A stretch of DNA of 64,000 nt, taken from positions 965,001 to 1,029,000 of the forward strand of contig WPIO01000078.1 in assembly GCA_009760855.2 (NCBI GenBank), given 5' to 3'. Below are positions 1 through 64,000 of this stretch, piece by piece (the first letter of the stretch is position 1; every line of letters begins with the position of its first letter). The position numbers and the translations under genes were made by a program. This DNA comes from Cristatella mucedo (Eukaryota; Bryozoa; Phylactolaemata; Cristatellidae). The notes under the pieces were generated by a model that saw only the letters and a list, made by a program, of their open reading frames with translations, was not told the DNA's origin and searched no databases.

Positions 1-168
1 AATTTAAGCAATGCAGGCAGCATTTGCAGTGGAACTCAGGAGTTTCTTTGTGAGGACTTGAACCCAAACGAGGTTCAAGTAACTGTGAGTAAGCGAAGTT
101 CCTTATCGTTGGAAGAAGATCCAGCAACTCAATATGCTGTCAAAGAGCCCTTACGTAATAACTTGTGA
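1..168 (+). CDS. 3' end of an unidentified gene (55 codons, partial)
   Basis: Frame 1 is open from the first base of the window to a TGA at 166-168 and would encode the last 55 residues of a protein. The composition looks protein-like: acidic and Ser-rich, with segments such as QEFLCEDLNPNEVQV and SSLSLEEDPATQYAV. No domain is visible and I do not recognise the family. A possible acceptor (catttgcag) ends at base 29 and a GTGAGT lies at 85, so part of this could be intronic. The unbroken frame to the stop favours a terminal exon. A 55-codon open frame can arise by chance, so confidence is moderate. It lies about 3.9 kb upstream of the supervillin-like gene on the same strand and is probably a separate gene. 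Confidence 0.4.
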   Translation, partial: NLSNAGSICSGTQEFLCEDLNPNEVQVTVSKRSSLSLEEDPATQYAVKEPLRNNL

Positions 169-360
169 AGAACATACTATCTGTGTCAGAGAATGCAACA
201 TCACTAACAAGGATGCTTAATCTATAAATAGGCTTCTGCTAGATTGGCGTGCTCGTCCTGAATTTACAACACTAACTCATAACCATAGGAAAGCTAAGCA
301 CGCGATGCTTTTTTATGGTATTCTCTAACCAAATAACCAGCTGAGCATGGTTTAGTCACC

Positions 361-440
361 AAACGATAGACATGCTTTCTTTGCAGCCAATGTATGGTGC
401 CTAAAAAAAGATTGAGTTCTCTTAGGGTGCAGCACAACAA
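361..440 (+). mobile_element. LINE-A 3' end fragment (degraded)
   Basis: This stretch matches the 3' end seen in the better LINE-A copies: a TTTGCAG-type segment, then a GTGCCTA block, then AGATTGAGTTCTCTTAGGG. It ends near a T-rich run instead of a clean ATT tail. It is an old, 5'-truncated fragment. Confidence 0.5.
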
Positions 441-1499
441 CTTTTTTTTCTTCTTATTTTAGCCAAGAATTTCTGAATACTCTTTATGTAGACATCACAG
501 GTCGGACACATACTGCCATAAAGCAGGAAAGCCGCCGTCAAGAAATCGTCACCCTTTTAATTGTGTCGCTTAGTTTCGGGTATCTACTTCCTTGACACCA
601 TGAGCCCGTAATGGAGTCTCCGAGGAGACTTACAAACAACAGTGGTGGGTCGTCGCAGATGAATTTCGGAAAATTTACGTCTCTCAAAGAGCACATCCGA
701 ATTATATCCCAAGCGCACTATATAATACCATTTTGTGCAAGCAATGCACTCTAAAAGTGATAACGGGACAGTTGGATGCTGAATGTTTCGTGCTGAAGGT
801 TTCCCTCGGGCTGAGGCGCAGCGAGGTCCCTTCTTTCTGTTAATGTCGCTTCCATTTCGGCGCTCTTCGAAGTCTTCTTCTGCAAGGGTGAGTGTTCGCA
901 CGTAAGCACACTTTGCCTACACGCCGCTTCTTGTTGCTGGTCGCTGGCGTCTCTGCTTTTTTTTCTCTGCTCGCTGTCGGCTTTTCATTGCTTGCAAGAC
1001 GTCACGCTCGCCACCTGCGAGCAATGCTAGCTGCAATACGCGATTCGCCGTTGCCAGCTTTGGCTAAGCGACATTCGCATGCAGATATTGGTGCAGTACA
1101 CACTACGAGCTGCACTGGCTGCCCGGGTCTCTCCGGGAATAGAAACTGCATCCGCACGCACGCGCGAATCCAGTTGGATGGCGTGCTCTCCTTTCTTCGG
1201 CCTCCGATAGGCGTGCAAATACGGCCGACGAATGGCGACGGCGCTCTCAGCGAAGGTCAATGTTGCTCTTATATACAAGCCGAGTGCTTTTGGCTGCCAT
1301 TAAGCGAGTTACGAATTATTTTTCGCGTTTCCAAGCTGTGTAAGTCACCCGTTTGACTAGTAATTTGTCTGCTTCACTCAACTGGCCGAAACGCGTACTC
1401 GTGTTACAGCGAGAGTAGATTTTCGAATTGTTGCGGTAGCTTGCTGTAGTGCTATTAGTCGCGCGACTAGACATATTTTCTCGGCGAATGGTGAGAACT

Positions 1500-1660
1500 G
1501 GGTCTTAGCCCAGAGATAGGGCACTCGCTTTTGTGGCCCGGGTTGTGGGTTTCAGTCCTGCAGAGGTAAATCCTTTACTTGACCACTGCAAGCGGTGGTA
1601 ATAGCTGCGAATGCTCTTCAGCCGCTATACAAATGAGGCTGCTATTAAATCACCTTAGCC
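1500..1660 (+). mobile_element. SINE-2 copy (tRNA-headed)
   Basis: The head resembles a tRNA gene: an A-box-like TTAGCCCAGAGATAGGGCAC and a B-box-like GGTTTCAGTCC followed by TGCAGAGG. The body then reads GCGGTGGTAATAGC, CTCTTCAGCCGCTATACAAA and GAGGCTG. The same order of blocks recurs near 10385, 34885 and, on the minus strand, near 34120, which defines the family. The head is diverged, so the copy is old. Confidence 0.6.
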
Positions 1661-4078
1661 CCCCCCCTTTTTTAAGCGGGTGCGATTCTGACACCGGCTT
1701 GGTGCATATACAGTTTCCCTCTGTCAAATCGCGAGTACCGCCGAAGAGCTGCTGCATTTCAGCTAGTAGTGACGAGATCCGAGCGACGGGCGAGTACGCT
1801 TCGTAAGGATCCGGCGGCTCATTCGTTTTCGTTCTCCGTCCTTTCGCGGCATTCATCTTAGCGAACGTACCGGGCTCGAGTTTCGGCTAGACATTACAGC
1901 TAGTCAGCCGAGAGCGAGCGGTGTTCGCTCGATGTGGGAGCGGCGATTCCCCGAAAAAGTGCCAGGCTCGGTTTCGATTGGTCAGTGGCTAGGATACAAT
2001 AGAAATGCACCGGCGAATCCATGCCCGCAATTACACCTGTGCATTCATATGGCTGGCCGCACGCCTACGAGTACACGCTCGGCTCGTGCAGGCCTGCTAA
2101 TGCTCTCGAAGCTGCTGGAACCGACCGCGCAGGCGCGGCTGCTTCTGCTCCTGCTGCTTGGACATTACTGACCCATGAGCGAATGCTTTGATCGAGGGCA
2201 ATTATTTGTTTTGTTTGCTCAGTGCGAGCCATTGTTTGCCCTTTTTTCGCCGTAAAGGTGCCCTATGCTGTATTTTGACACTGGCCATTGTGGGGCCGGA
2301 GTGTTGCCAGAGGTGTAGCAGACCAATTGTTTCGAGAAACCGCGCTTGCACAATTGCTCTCACTTGACGAGAAAGTACCGCGATGATTGCAACCAGTGCC
2401 ATTGCCGGCAGGTGCACCGCCACCCCAAAGGTGACTGACGTGGGACGAGTTCGCTTCGGTGGTACGTTAGAAAAGCGGAGTTAGCCTACGACCTAGCCAG
2501 CGCGCTACCTACAGCGGCGTCCCGAAGAAGCGGCAGCGAGTGATTGGCGATCAAGTGGCTTCTTTGACTTCGTGACCGCGATCTAGCAATGCACGATGGG
2601 TAAGATGAATAGATAATAGGAATGCACACGGGTAAGGCGCTTGATTGTTTCGAGTGCTCCGTTATTGCATGTCTTGCCATGCTTTGCAGCCACTGTTACC
2701 TTGCCTGTTCGGAAGAGAAGCCTTCTGCTAATCAGCGGCCTTCATTTAGCCCGATCGTCTGGTCTAGAGGGGCCAATGGGGGAGATGGTATAATACCGTT
2801 ACTGCTTAGGCCCAACCGGGTAGGGCTGTCGGCACACTCTGCATCTCTGTATCGCCATTGATTCTACACATTGCAGACGTCAGCTGACACCATACTTCCT
2901 TGAGGGAGGTACTTAGCGTGATTGATTGCTTGGCTCGGAGCGGCCATCCGTTCTTAGCGGTCGGCCAGCTTTCTTGTCCTCGTCATTATGAGGATTTCTA
3001 GCCCTCGTCCTTATGGCAAATGCTTCCCTAATTTCTTTCCCCTCTCTTCTCGTGCAAGCAAATTGTTGAGCGGTCCATGTCTCAGCTATCTTTCACGTTA
3101 CCCCTTTTACGCTTGATAGCCTGCTTCCATGTTACTTGCTGGACTCTTGGAGAAGTGTGCTCACCTGCACACTGGACATCGTCGTTGGAAAGACTGTGCT
3201 GCCGACTATTACCTGATGAAACAGACTTCCACGAGTTCCCTTGCTTGCTCAACCGTGGCTAAAGAGACCATACCGGCACAAGGCAGTCCCCCATTGTATT
3301 CGCCTTGCGCCCACGAAAAGAAGTTCGTAAAGGTGTGAACAGCACCGGTTGCTCGGTAAAGGCTCGCCAAGTGCAAGTTGTGGCTTTTTTCAAGGTTACT
3401 GCCGCTCAGTTCAAGCTGCGACCAAACGTCTGCTACCCTGGCAAATGCAAAGCTGAGATTAGTTGAGGAAGCTTCATTCAGACATGTTTTCGGCGAACCT
3501 GGCCGGCTCTGGAAAGTCTAAGCCCGCTTCACGCATGATAACAGGCGAGAAGTTGCTTTGCCACGCTTCTTCCGGTGTCTAATCTTCTGTCGGGGGCTTT
3601 CTAGGACACACCTTTCAAAGCTCAGCTATAGTGTCGCGGGTGTCACGGGCCGATAAGCAGCCGGTTGCTGTTGAGCTCCTGAGCTGAGCGGCAGCCACCT
3701 GGCCCCTCAGCAAGAGCTTTGGCACTCGCTTCTCACTTGTGGCCGTCCCGATTTCTTCACGCATTCATCGATAATGTCATTCGTGTCCTGATCGCTTGCC
3801 CGTTGTTCGGGCTTGTGGGTGGAACGAAAGGAATAAGCGATGGCACCGGTGCCGTCAAATTCCACCGCACTTGGACAGCGATCCCAGCATCCTATAATCC
3901 GATTCCTCGTTCCTTGGAATGCAAATCTCTTGATCCTTGTCGCCCTATGCAGCTCTCCAGAGACTGGGAGGCAGGGAAGACTCGTTAGTAGACCGTCTGC
4001 CTGCAACCGTGCTTAGTTCGCCTTACGCTCCGCTTCCTCTCTCTCGGTCCAGTAGCATCCGGAGTTGCTCTGCCGTCG

Positions 4079-58552
<54,474 letters not shown>

Positions 58553-58829
58553 GTACGATCGCCAGCAAAGAATAGTGAAATAGCAGGAGGAACGACTAAA
58601 TTCGGTCACAGAGACTCGTGGAGCTCAACGTGTAGGCCGCCATGCTGAGCAGCCACGAGCTCCTCTGTCCGGCGGATCGATCGAGTGCAACGACTGCCAC
58701 ACAGTGCCACTAACAGTCCATTAGGAGAGGCGGCGTCTTATTTGCAACAATAATGCAAAGATCAGCTTATACGACTGCGCTTAATTTACATAGAGGCAGA
58801 CTTGTCTCAACGGCTTCCACTGTTAGCAG

Positions 58830-58920
58830 CAGGACAGATTATCCTGCTGCAGGACTCGAGAGCCCACGACCTGGGTCGTGAAGTGGGAGCACCGTACCCC
58901 TAGAGCTAAGGAAGCAGGCG
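58830..58920 (-). mobile_element. SINE-2 head fragment
   Basis: Minus strand: TTAGCTCTAGGGGTACGGTG (A-box-like), then GTCGTGGGCTCTCGAGTCCT and TGCAGCAGG. The body and tail are missing or unrecognisable. Confidence 0.55.
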
Positions 58921-59378
58921 CGTTATCATTGACAAGCACCGCCTGTGCTGACTTGATTTATTCCGACCAGTGGAGCTCGTTTTGCTCAGCCCATCAAGCG
59001 AGTGCACAGCGTTGAGACGAGAACCAGCTGCTTGCTCCTGCCGGTCAAACTTCGAGTGCGCCCGCAAGGCGGGTGCACTTGAGAGTGCAGTGCGCACGGT
59101 CCAACAAGAGAAATCTACGGCGCCAGCAAAGGACATCAGGAAGCCCTCTTTTTAGTTTAGACGGGGTTTCGAAATGCCGGGTAGAACAGCTCACAGGTGC
59201 TCAACGAATTTCCATCGCCCCGCTGAGACAGCTGTGAGCTGTCCTGCCATCGCACTTCAATCCTTTCGTACCGTAAGCCGAATGCATGCATAAATCCGTA
59301 ACGAAGCAGCTCACTTGATAGCATCCAATCACGTCAGGAGCAGATTACGACCCTTCCTCTGCAGAGGCCGGCTCTCCT

Positions 59379-59777
59379 TTGCTATTGTCTGCCGAAAAGC
59401 CAACACTTGTGCACCATCGAGACATTGTATGCAGGCTGTATAAGCTGGCTTTTAAAGGCACTTCTCTAGAAGCTGGCCGCCTAATGGTCTCTGTGCTGCT
59501 TTTTATATGCATCAATGACTTTGATTCTCATACAGGTGCATCGTCAAACTCTATTAAAGCCACTTCAAAGGCTCATGCCTGCCGTATAGAAGCATCTCAA
59601 CATCTTAGCAGACCAAGCAACTTTGATGATCAGGAATCTTTACTACCTAATTTATGCATCATAAAACAAGGACATATAGTCTTCAAATGCTCAGTACGTG
59701 CTGCAGTTCAAAGAAATCCAAATACGCATTTGTCCACCTATTGGCCCGGCACTACCTTCCGAAATATAACATTTTGA
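59379..59777 (+). CDS. Unassigned open frame (132 codons)
   Basis: An uninterrupted frame including RPSNFDDQESLLPNLCIIKQ. A CATACAG|GT acceptor-like site at about 59535 splits it into a hydrophobic first part and a Ser/Thr-rich second part. No domain or family is recognised. It may be a chance frame, a remnant of an unknown element, or contain one exon of the large gene. Confidence 0.18.
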   Translation: MLLSAEKPTLVHHRDIVCRLYKLAFKGTSLEAGRLMVSVLLFICINDFDSHTGASSNSIKATSKAHACRIEASQHLSRPSNFDDQESLLPNLCIIKQGHIVFKCSVRAAVQRNPNTHLSTYWPGTTFRNITF

Positions 59778-62109
59778 GTTTATGATTAACTACAGTCTTT
59801 GATCTCATTATGACCTTTCTGACTGGGCTGCTTCTAGCTCTCTCAAATAGGGCTTTGAAGCTGCAATAATCTAAGGAAACTGATTGCTAGCTTCATCTTA
59901 CCTCAACATGGTCATGAGAAAATGGTGCGAACCTTTTAAGGGACACCGGTGAATCTCGACTTTGCCAAAGTCAGCTGCAGAAATTAGTGACTACATGTCC
60001 ATTCCCAATGTTTGCTTCAATGTTCGTACACAGGCCTGCAGCCCGGGAACCCTCCTCACTGCGTTTTCCCGGCTCAACTACTGATGTGGTCAGACCTAAA
60101 TGTCATCCGTGTTACACTGAAGCAGCGTCCACGACATGCGTTACACCACACGCAACTCGTTTTTATTCTCAATAGCCAGCCACATGAAGTCTGCTTTTAA
60201 GAACTTTCTAGCCAAAGCTTTACTGCCATGAAAACTGTCGTGCGTTTATGAGAAGGAATATATCTTGGCCGGCGTCAGATTATCTCGTGCTCTATTATGT
60301 GCATCTAATGTCAGCAGGGGCTCTATGCTAAATGGTTTGAGAAAGCAACTTGTATACCACGACATTGAAATTCTCTGCAAGCAAGCGTCTCACTGACAAC
60401 AAATATTCCTCAAAAAACAGCTAACTCAGCATTTCGAGCTGAATTTTGATACCAAAATGTGTAGGAAGATGCTTTTGCTCTAGACGAGAGCTAGTTAAAC
60501 AATATTTCCGTCTTAAAGAAGCTGGCAGGGCTCAAATTATTACGCTCACTGTGGCTGTATGCCAAAAATTTTAAAAACCACAAGTCTTTGCTTTGCTGGG
60601 CACAAGCTACTGTTACATACCCAAATAGCTGTAGCCGAGATAGCTGTGAGCGGGGTCTCGACACTTGCTAAGGGCACTCCTTTGATTGGGATTTCAGTAT
60701 AGTCAATCGCACCTCTGTACTACATTGAGTAACGGCAAGCTTGTCGGAGTTACTCGAGCGATTTTTGCTCCCTGCATCTAAACTTACAGCTCTGCCTTGG
60801 AGCAACGTTAGAATCCAACCCAGTTCCTGTATTATCAAAGAAAATAAATGTTGTCGAAATGACAAAGGTTTCGGCTATGTTGGAAACATCAATCCTGAAT
60901 AAATTTAGCCATTCTATTGTCAGTTTCGGTGCAATTGTGAATCTGACAGGAATCTGTAGTGCACAGACTGGTTGGTGAATCAAAGGCAACGCTCTATCCG
61001 AATCGCTGTTTCCGGAAGCTCCTCGGGAAGACCGGGAAGTTTTCGTGGAGAAGACTCTAAGTAGACCCGTGCACCCCCTAGCGGCGTTCTTCAGAGTACT
61101 AAGCCGTGCCACGTACGCATTTTTTGCAGGGCCAGTCTACGACTGAGCCCATTAATTGAACTAGCTATAGGAAACGTTCCTTAATTTCAATGTTCATCAC
61201 ATCAATCTCCAAAAATGTCAATTCAATTAAATGTAATAACAAAGTAATTATGCCCATATGCCTATCCCACGTATAAGGTATGCCAAAACGTAAAAGAAAG
61301 GGAGTAGACACAAGTTCAAACTCACAGACAAAATAAAATGACCTTCATATAGGTTATTTTGCCAGAGCGCTTGATCTGTCAACCAAAATATCCGGACACG
61401 GTTGAAAACGTTAAGATTATTCAAAGAGGACCAGCATCTTCAGATTTATTTTTGCTAGATCAGTATGTTAGATCTGAGCTAATTCAGGCTCATACGTCAG
61501 ACGGCTAGAATCCTGAGGAGTATAGTATATGAATTTGCTGTTAAAGTGTGGTATCATCCTAGCAGTATTCGATTAGCATGTGTGGCCCACGTAAAGTTAA
61601 TGAAGCATCAACCGTGTATATGACAACCATTAGATACCTAAGCAAGCACATCTTTCTGGATCTTGACAATCCGAATAGGCAAGATCAAATTATCAGATGA
61701 ATGATGTACATTAATATTGATTTCGGTTGTCCCCATTAAAATACTTTGCATGACTCCAATAGTTTTAGTGATGCATATGTAAACGAGATATCTGGCTTCC
61801 TCAATTATAATCATCAAAGTGAACAAATAATAGCAAGATCCAACATGCACGATTCAACCCTAATAAACGTTATTTAAACACGGTAGAGTACTGTGTGAAT
61901 TATGCCTACATACTTTGGACAGTAAAATTGGGACATGAACCGTCGATATCAGCTTGAATGGTCACACCCACGTTCAAGGCGCGGATAGCAATACTGAAAC
62001 GCTGATTGAAGCACTCGTCCTGTACACTGACATGGCTTCTGCTTTGAGCATAGCAACGAGATGCTGATTACGCTTAGTGAGATTACAGCAGAATTAGATT
62101 TGATGGAAA

Positions 62110-62385
62110 TAATTTGATTGCTGGAAAGGATGTGTCATAGTCGGCAATAAGAGGGTATTTGTCGTTGCTGAAGAATCATGGAAGTCAGTTCCACAGTCTA
62201 GGATCTGCAGAGCTAAGCTTCTATCGCCAACGGTCTTTAATTGGAGGCATGGAACAGCTAATTTATTGTCCATACAGAACCTGAGGACACGGGAAGGCGG
62301 AAACTGGTGCCGCAATTCAGATAGGTATGGAGGACCCTAGCCATGGCAGGCCTTGTGGGTCAGCGTAAGAGTGCTTCTCATTACG
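62110..62385 (-). mobile_element. LINE-B internal fragment
   Basis: ATAGTCGGCAATAAGAGGGT, CACAGTCTAGGATCTGCAGA and CAACGGTCTTTAATTGGAGG match the reversed ORF of LINE-B. Both ends are missing. Confidence 0.65.
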
Positions 62386-62454
62386 CCTGAGAGTCACTGG
62401 TACAGCCATGCAATGATTCAGGTCCTATCTCAGTGGGAAGCTTCCAAAATTATT

Positions 62455-63050
62455 ATGTAAGCGGGCCAAAGATCCTCCGAGGAACCACTGAGTACGGGGT
62501 ACCTCAGGGTTCTGTGATTGGTCAACTTCTTTTCACAATTTATACTTCCTTCTTGCCTTTCAGCTCGCCAAGCACAATCTAAGCTTTCAATTCCGTTCAG
62601 ATGACAGATGGCAGTTGTATTTATGCTTTGATCCCTCTGAGCCCTTTAGCAAGGCAAACTCTGTCAACTCCCTCGCAATGTATTGCTGACATCCCCACTT
62701 GAATGGCAAAAACCTTTCTTAAGTTGAATGATGATAAAACCAACTTAATATTTATGGGTAAACAAAGTATGACTCAGAAATGGGAAAGCTTAAAGCTCTA
62801 ATGAGGCTCAGCCAGCATCTCTTCTATTGCATCTGCACGAAATTTAAGGGTCCTGTTACAAAGTGACCTTACCAGACGGGGTGACCGCATCAGCTCCTCA
62901 GTAAACTCGGCCTACTTTCAGCCACATGAAATTGCTTTAGAGTTTAGTCTTGGAGCTTAGACGGGGATGTAGCATTCAAATTGGTCTGCACATTTTTTAC
63001 CTCCCGTCTCAACTTCTGCATCGCCAGTAACATTGGATCTTCCTCTCTCC
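62455..63050 (+). mobile_element. LINE-A reverse transcriptase remnant (old)
   Basis: GTACGGGGTACCTCAGGGTT and TGATTGGTCAACTTCTTTTC correspond to the Gly/Val-Pro-Gln-Gly and LLF region just before the catalytic palm. AATGATGATAAAACCAACTT, GGTAAACAAAGTATGACTCA and GCATCTGCACGAAATTTAAG follow. Many indels break the frame. Confidence 0.65.
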
Positions 63051-64000
63051 TGACATGCGACGCGAGGCTCGCGATCTATTGTTGCCGTCATGATTATTTG
63101 CCAAAGCCTTTTGAAACGTATTGGGACAAGAGCTGAGGCTGAGGACGTGTCTATTAAATTAGCTATGCAGGCACCGGAACATAGATGCATTGCATGACAA
63201 GAACAGTGGGTATAGTGTCTAGAGGGTTAGAAGTCGTCTCACACAGGCAGTTGAACTTTAAGACTAGGTCACTAGTGGCAGACTCGATAATTGACATTGA
63301 CCTGTTGCAAGGAAGTTCGGAGGAGTTCGGTGGGGTTGGTGCTGAGGGATCAGAGTCTAGTGAAGGTGCTACCTGGGGAATGGGCTCTCTGAATGTATTT
63401 ATATTACTGACAAACTAGAGAAGCAATCTGTAAGATTGCATTAAGGGTAGGTAACTTGGTAAGGTGCTGACCTGAAAGCGATTAAAGACGATCGGGAGAT
63501 GTAGCTTAAACGTGGAGTCACGACAAAAAATTGCACTTTATTTTATGGAAGAATCTGCTAGATCAAGGCCTACGACTCTAAGCAGTTTTAGGCTACTACT
63601 TTACATGCTCTAATTTTGCATAGAAAGCATGCACTGTAGCACATAAGTACACACATATGCCAGTATACATCCATATGCATAAATACTGCCGGTTGTATTA
63701 TAAGTGCTATATTATTTTATAGGTACTGTGTTTACTACATATGCTGTATGCATATAAAATACTATGCATTGATAATATACATGTTAACGATCTGATCCTG
63801 GCTCGCATTAATTTAAATTTGGAGTAAGCATCGTAGATTTCGGCATGGTCTGTCACTGACAAATGACCGCCACGGGGAGTTAAAATAAAAGTAATTTAAA
63901 ACGATTCATATGCACAAACACACACACACACACAGAGTCCTAAATCAGGCTTAATACAAATGCCGTCGTCACACGCCAGCAAATGTTGCCGGCTTCCACC

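Larger units (their letters stand above)
169..4050. other. Non-coding flank upstream of the supervillin-like start exon
   Basis: No convincing coding exon was found. The stretch holds a worn LINE-A 3' end near 361-440 and one SINE-2 copy near 1500-1660. Short open frames such as 892-1356 lack codon-like composition or splice context. The promoter and any 5' untranslated exon of the downstream gene may lie here, but I see no reliable core promoter element. Confidence 0.4.
58553..64000. other. Right flank: no gelsolin-repeat exon recognised
   Basis: Besides a SINE-2 head, a LINE-B fragment and a worn LINE-A, three open stretches are of unclear meaning: 58970-59155, 59379-59777 and 63185-63418, all plus. 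None shows a gelsolin fold or headpiece. 60180-62090 and 63420-64000 hold nothing I can name except a short CA run near 63917. Confidence 0.35.

Noticed and set aside
58970-59155. Possible coding exon (ARKAGALESAVRTVQQEKS)
   Set aside because: The CTCAG acceptor gives the wrong phase for the preceding candidate, and no donor follows before the stop.

Overview
The window is animal (metazoan) nuclear DNA. It has spliced exons with GT/AG borders and long introns, many 5'-truncated L2/CR1-type non-LTR retrotransposons, tRNA-headed SINEs, and long (TA)n, (CA)n and (CT)n microsatellites. Nothing looks bacterial, organellar or viral. The species cannot be named from the sequence. Repeat content suggests an invertebrate, which is inference.

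The only gene I can rebuild with confidence is on the + strand and covers most of the window. Twelve exons (4079-4577, 11591-11909, 15799-16443, 16557-16691, 18907-19487, 19596-19696, 20094-20264, 22723-23029, 26437-26606, 27656-27893, 30115-33732, 35101-35251) are open in one frame each, have plausible splice borders, and join phase to phase into about 2311 codons. Four further candidate exons (43583-43636, 45734-45827, 46021-46080, 58388-58552) continue the phase chain to 2436 codons. The protein is Ser/Ala/Pro-rich and largely disordered. It carries two short basic motifs (RRERLARR; ESREERIARYKEQRRR) and repeated P-S-Y-M-R-A-T motifs that I recognise from the N-terminal half of supervillin, the actin- and myosin II-binding member of the villin/gelsolin family. 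The gelsolin repeats and headpiece would lie beyond the right edge. One 3.6 kb exon supplies more than half of the coding sequence.

Positions 1-168 hold a 55-codon open frame ending in TGA, probably the last exon of another + strand gene. Introns and flanks are filled by at least three LINE families: LINE-A with an (ATT)n tail, LINE-B with an ATTAC-type tail, and one LINE-C copy. There are two SINE families. SINE-1 ends in a tail almost the same as that of LINE-A, as expected for a SINE mobilised by that LINE. SINE-2 has an unrelated tail. Several insertions are nested or abut head to tail, which gives a relative history. The cluster of similar minus-strand LINE-A copies at 37.9-48.1 kb looks youngest.

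No CRISPR array, rRNA, functional tRNA or operon was found. The 'systems' here are a large cytoskeletal gene and a LINE/SINE community inside its introns. All splice borders were read by eye and need transcript support.
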